A stretch of DNA of 64,000 nucleotides from Mixophyes australis (lineage: Eukaryota > Chordata > Amphibia > Anura > Limnodynastidae), in the NCBI GenBank assembly GCA_036250195.1, contig JAVHZZ010000006.1:79135369-79199368 (forward strand), in the 5' to 3' direction. The notes beneath the pieces were generated by a model. It did not search any database, was not told the DNA's origin, and worked only from the letters and a program-made list of their open reading frames with translations. Positions 60,501 to 64,000 of the stretch are shown one piece after another. A program made the position numbers and the translations under genes. Position 1 is the stretch's first letter. Each line of letters opens with the position of its first letter.

Positions 60501-60806
60501 TAAAGGGAGTTAATAATGCAGGATATTGGGAGTATGTATTGCATGCCAGTCACTGCTTTATAATATTCTGGAAAGCCTAAGCTCAGAAATTACACAGCCT
60601 CTAGCAACACTTATTTTTTACATAGTTGTGATTTTAAAAGAATCACCTATAATAAAGCCAGCTCAGGGATTGGAAAACAATTGTGTAGTAGTCAATTCAG
60701 GTTGTAACTTATACTGCCCAGTATTCTATTACAGATAAACAAAAATAGTTCTCCTTGGTCGCTGCACAATACTATCATTACAAAATAAAACAAAACAAAA
60801 CTTTAT
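57590..60806. other. downstream of actin, nothing recognised
   Basis: No second gene exon is recognised. Open frames at 57650-57961 and 58571-58810 look like chance. It contains the 24-C run at 59246-59269 and otherwise ordinary AT-rich sequence. Confidence 0.45.
59246..59269. repeat. poly-C run (24)
   Basis: 24 uninterrupted C preceded by a T run (59233-59245), a polypyrimidine tract of about 37 bases. Confidence 0.97.
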
Positions 60807-60953
60807 GGGGCATATTCAATTAGGGTTCCGGTTCGCGGAAACGGGCCGCGAACTTAATCCACGTTACTGCAATAACGTGGATTTTCATTCGCAGCCCATA
60901 GGGTTGCGTATGAAAATCTGCGTTATTGCTGTACCTAATTGAATATGCCCCCC
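60807..60953. mobile_element. MITE, PIF/Harbinger-like
   Basis: A 147-bp element with ends GGGGCATATTCAATTAGG / CCTAATTGAATATGCCCC, internal pairs such as CGGTTCGCGG / CCGCGAAC and AACGTGGATTTTCATTCGC, and a 3-bp flank TAT on both sides. The terminal motif is shared with 24292-24484. Confidence 0.82.
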
Positions 60954-60956
60954 TAT

Positions 60957-63479
60957 AAATCCAGTATCAATGTAAATCCATGCATGAACCAGTAATTCTG
61001 TATAGTTGTATTCCATCAAAGTCTTCCAGACATGTAAAGAAATAAAAAATATAAATAGTGTAGTATGTAAATACATATTTTTACAAGTGAATAGTCAAAA
61101 CATCTTAGAAATATAAAGAAAGACCTTTTAACTTATCCACCTTCAAGTCATTTTAAAGAAACTTGTTCATGTTCTGAAAGTTTCCTGGTTTTCTTTTGTG
61201 GGATTGAGAAAATCAATCCCATTGGAGAGTTAGGAATATTTCTACACAGTTAGCAAAGTCAGAGAGAGAATGGATTTTTAAATTAAATATGTCTGTTCCT
61301 CAAGGTTTAAACTCTGACTTGCCATGGACAGTGTTGCATTTTCCAAATTCCCTTTAAACATCAAAAAAGAAAAAGGCAATTATGTTAAGCTGGAACGACA
61401 TGGCAAGAGGTTTTCCAAGACCATGCTTCCCTTGGTTGCATACCTGCGTACTGCTGTTTCAGCTGAGTTTACAGAGTCTAGGGTCAGACAGAGCTGCCAC
61501 AATTCACTGATCAGTTTTTTCTATATTATAGGCCTGTATTCACTCCAAGATGTTGTTTCCTTAGTGGCACAATTGGTTTACTACCAAAAATACATGTGAT
61601 TGACAATATCCACGCACAGTATTCTAAGTTATATAAAAGTGTGTTATCTTTTCTCATGTTCCAGTACACCAATACCACCCCTACCTCTTTCTCCACACAT
61701 TACACCAATACCACCCCTACTAGTCTCCCCACACATTACAATAATACCACCGCCACCCTTATCCCCACACATTATACCAATACCACCCCCACCCCTCTCC
61801 CCACACATTACACCAATACCACCTCTACTCCTCATCCAACACATTACACCAATACCACCGCCACCCCTCCCCACAATTTACATGCAGGGGCTGGCACAAA
61901 TTTTATCCTGGGGAGCAAGTACAGAACAGCGGTCCATCATCATTAGCCTCCAAATATTCATAAATAACCCCTCATCATAAACATTAACCCCTCATTAATT
62001 AATTCCTACATCCTGTCATTAACATTCTCAAAAATATTACATTTCTCACCATCATAAAACCTCTTTAAGCTCTCCAACAATAGTTAACCCCCAACATTAC
62101 AAAATAACCCCCTTAGAAGCATTAACTCCCACATCATTAATCAAATAATCAAATAACTCCCACATCAAATATTAATAATAACCACACTTATCAACTTGCA
62201 TAATAATGATCCAATCAAAGTCATTTTTAATATCGAAACATGAGACCAAAAAATAAAGAAAATGGATGTATGACCTTTATTTCATGTAGAGGTACATTTG
62301 ACACCACAATATTCCAGCAAAAGGTGTCGCCTTACTACTATGGATTGGGTAAATACAGGTAAACTCCCCCCACTTATCTGTGGTATTAATATTCAAATGG
62401 TTTGATTGGCTACAGGTTGTTATAGCCCTGCCCACTTAATCTCACACTCATCTCTGTCTTCAGTTTTTTAGAATGAATATAGTAGGTGCTCTGACTAGTC
62501 AAATGCACCTGAAAATAATGACATTCTAATGCCAAGGAGGAAAAACTGTTTGTTTAGTTTATATTAATGCATTATTCCACATTGAACAAGCCCCCAAAAT
62601 ACATTACATGTGGTCAGATTTTGTGAAAGTCCCCCTGATACAATTAAATAGGGACCACGTTCTGAAAGAAAATAATTTATTCTTGCAAGTGACATTTACC
62701 CACAACATAGTCGCAAGCTGCATGTTATTCCCCAGTTTATATACATAGCAGAACTTTCTGCTCATCTGCCCTAAACAAAATTAATTGTTAGCATTTCTTG
62801 TAAAAATAGCTAGCAAAAAATTGATAATATATTATTAATTTTGCACCAAAAAATAACAGAGCTTCATATACTGGTGTCATTTGCACTGAAATACACCCTA
62901 TACCAAATATTATTACAACATTTTACTGAGTAAGCGTAAAACATTTCCCTAAAACCTTTACTGTTCAGGCAAATCCTGAACGAAACACAGGAATTGGTGC
63001 ACCCCAACTATCTACTAATAAAAAGTTTTAAGTGGAAAAAAGTGCAAAGTAAAGAAAGGGAATTTCTCTAATTGTAATTAATGATGCAGAGAACAGTGCA
63101 GCACAACCAAAGTAGGAGTCACCTGACAATAAAATACCAAATAAATGGAAGTATGAGTTAAGCAATCAGGTAGTCAAAATACTCTAATAGTCTTTACTGG
63201 TAAATATACAAAACTACAACAAATCCATAGTGCAGTGACATTTTATATTGATCAAGAGAAGCAGAATAAAAACAGCTTCAATTGCATTCAAAAATGATTG
63301 CTCTTAAAAAAGGAGCTGAGCAAAGCTTTTAGAGGTGTTATCATGTACCTCTCACCAGGGGAGGCTGGTAAATTTCGGCCTGGGTGGCAAGACTTGACTC
63401 AGCAGCCTATTTTAAAGCAAAAAAATGCAGGTGACCCAGGACAAGGTAGCCCATTATGGGACCTGCCTGGGGACAGACG
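60957..63479. other. gene-free stretch with a minisatellite
   Basis: Apart from the 36-bp repeat at 61665-61874, only CCTCATTAA-type A/C-rich sequence (61970-62200) and ordinary AT-rich DNA. No gene recognised. Confidence 0.45.
61665..61874. repeat. 36-bp minisatellite, about 6 units
   Basis: Units begin CACATTACACCAATACCACC and differ mostly in the last 16 bases. The 36-bp period is a multiple of three and contains few stops, so two plus frames and one minus frame stay open across it (HYTNTTPT-type, ITPIPP-type and a Gly-rich minus frame). These are repeat by-products, not evidence of a protein. Confidence 0.92.

Positions 63480-63510
<31 letters not shown>
63480..63510. repeat. poly-C run (31)
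   Basis: 31 uninterrupted C between GGGGACAGACG and AGCCCAGCC, the longest homopolymer in the window. The preceding CCAGGGGAGGCTGG at 63356 may be the end of an unrecognised element. Confidence 0.97.
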
Positions 63511-63856
63511 AGCCCAGCCTGCACCTGCCTCTCACCCCTTCTAAGTCACAGCAGGAGTCACCAGTCAAATCATCTGTGTAGAAATAACACAAGATGGAGC
63601 AATCTTCAGGAGTTTGCCAGGTAAGAGCATTTTGCTCCCTGGATAATGCAAGTGCCGCAGTAAGTGTGGACATCTGCTGCCATCACAGAGTGTGCGTCTC
63701 TCTGGACTTACTTCACAGACAGCTGGAACCATCTTCAGATAAGGAGGATGTGTCCACCTAGAAAGTAACTTCTACAAAGCAAGCTCTTTAGTCAGTTAGG
63801 CTTGGCAAGTCTAAAAATGTCAGCAGATGGAATAAGTCAGTTTTATGCCTACAGGC

Positions 63857-64000
63857 ATACCTGTCAATATAACTGGAAATTCAAGACAAAATAGTCCATG
63901 CGCTCATCCACCCAAACAACCCTCATATCTGACCAAACAATGCACATTTTGACCATGCCCATAGCTGGTTGGCCACATCCTCTTTTGGACAGTGAAAATC
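63857..64000. mobile_element. possible hAT end at window edge
   Basis: CATACCTGTCAATATAACTGG resembles the CATACYTGCCAAC terminal repeats of the element at 21045, and GACCATGCCC and GGCCACATCC follow as in that family. The right end is outside the window. Confidence 0.4.

Noticed and set aside
63298..63673. Frames with Pro or Gly runs near the window end
   Set aside because: Generated by the 31-C run; no other support.

Overview
This window looks like vertebrate nuclear DNA, most likely from a frog (anuran amphibian). The evidence is a spliced cytoplasmic actin gene set in a long AT-rich background crowded with mobile elements typical of amphibian genomes. These are V-SINEs with an L2-type tail, L2-clade LINEs, 5'-truncated L1/Tx1-like LINEs with poly(A) and target-site duplications (TSDs), hAT and PIF/Harbinger-like miniature elements, and a solo LTR. 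The species assignment is inference; nothing in the window names it.

The only gene I can support with confidence is a cytoplasmic (gamma-type) actin gene on the + strand at about 53.6-57.6 kb. It has a CpG island, a compact promoter (CCAAT box, CArG box, GC box, TATA-like box), a non-coding first exon and five coding exons. The exons join exactly into a 376-residue actin, and the 3' UTR ends in AATAAA. All splice junctions obey GT/AG and phases match across every junction. I see no exon of a second recognisable gene. One short 39-codon ORF at 41.0 kb, in non-repetitive sequence, is the only other coding candidate and is weak.

Layout. 1-5.6 kb: MITEs, including a near-perfect palindrome at 1.38-1.57 kb, plus a GATA microsatellite. 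5.6-8.3 kb: an L2 LINE 3' end, a V-SINE and a poly-G-bearing element. 10-14.7 kb: degraded and intact L1 3' ends and a large palindromic MITE. 15.7-24.5 kb: V-SINE, hAT elements with 8-bp TSDs, two L1-mediated insertions and a Harbinger-like MITE. 25.2-25.8 kb: L2 LINE. 30.7-33.7 kb: a hAT-type element swollen to 2.34 kb by an internal minisatellite of about 40 units, followed after about 65 bp by a solo LTR. 34.6-36 kb: an LTR-retrotransposon pol fragment and another hAT element. 38.0-39.5 kb: the best-preserved L2 LINE. 43.4-52.1 kb: V-SINE, L1, hAT MITEs and an L2 LINE split by a MITE. 53.6-57.6 kb: actin. 57.6-64 kb: non-coding sequence with one MITE, a 36-bp minisatellite and long poly-C runs.

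I do not see a new biological system. The most unusual object is the hAT-type element that carries the minisatellite. Limits: repeat family names rest on TIR, TSD and motif recognition by eye, without database searches, and gene-free stretches may hold regulatory elements that cannot be recognised from one sequence.
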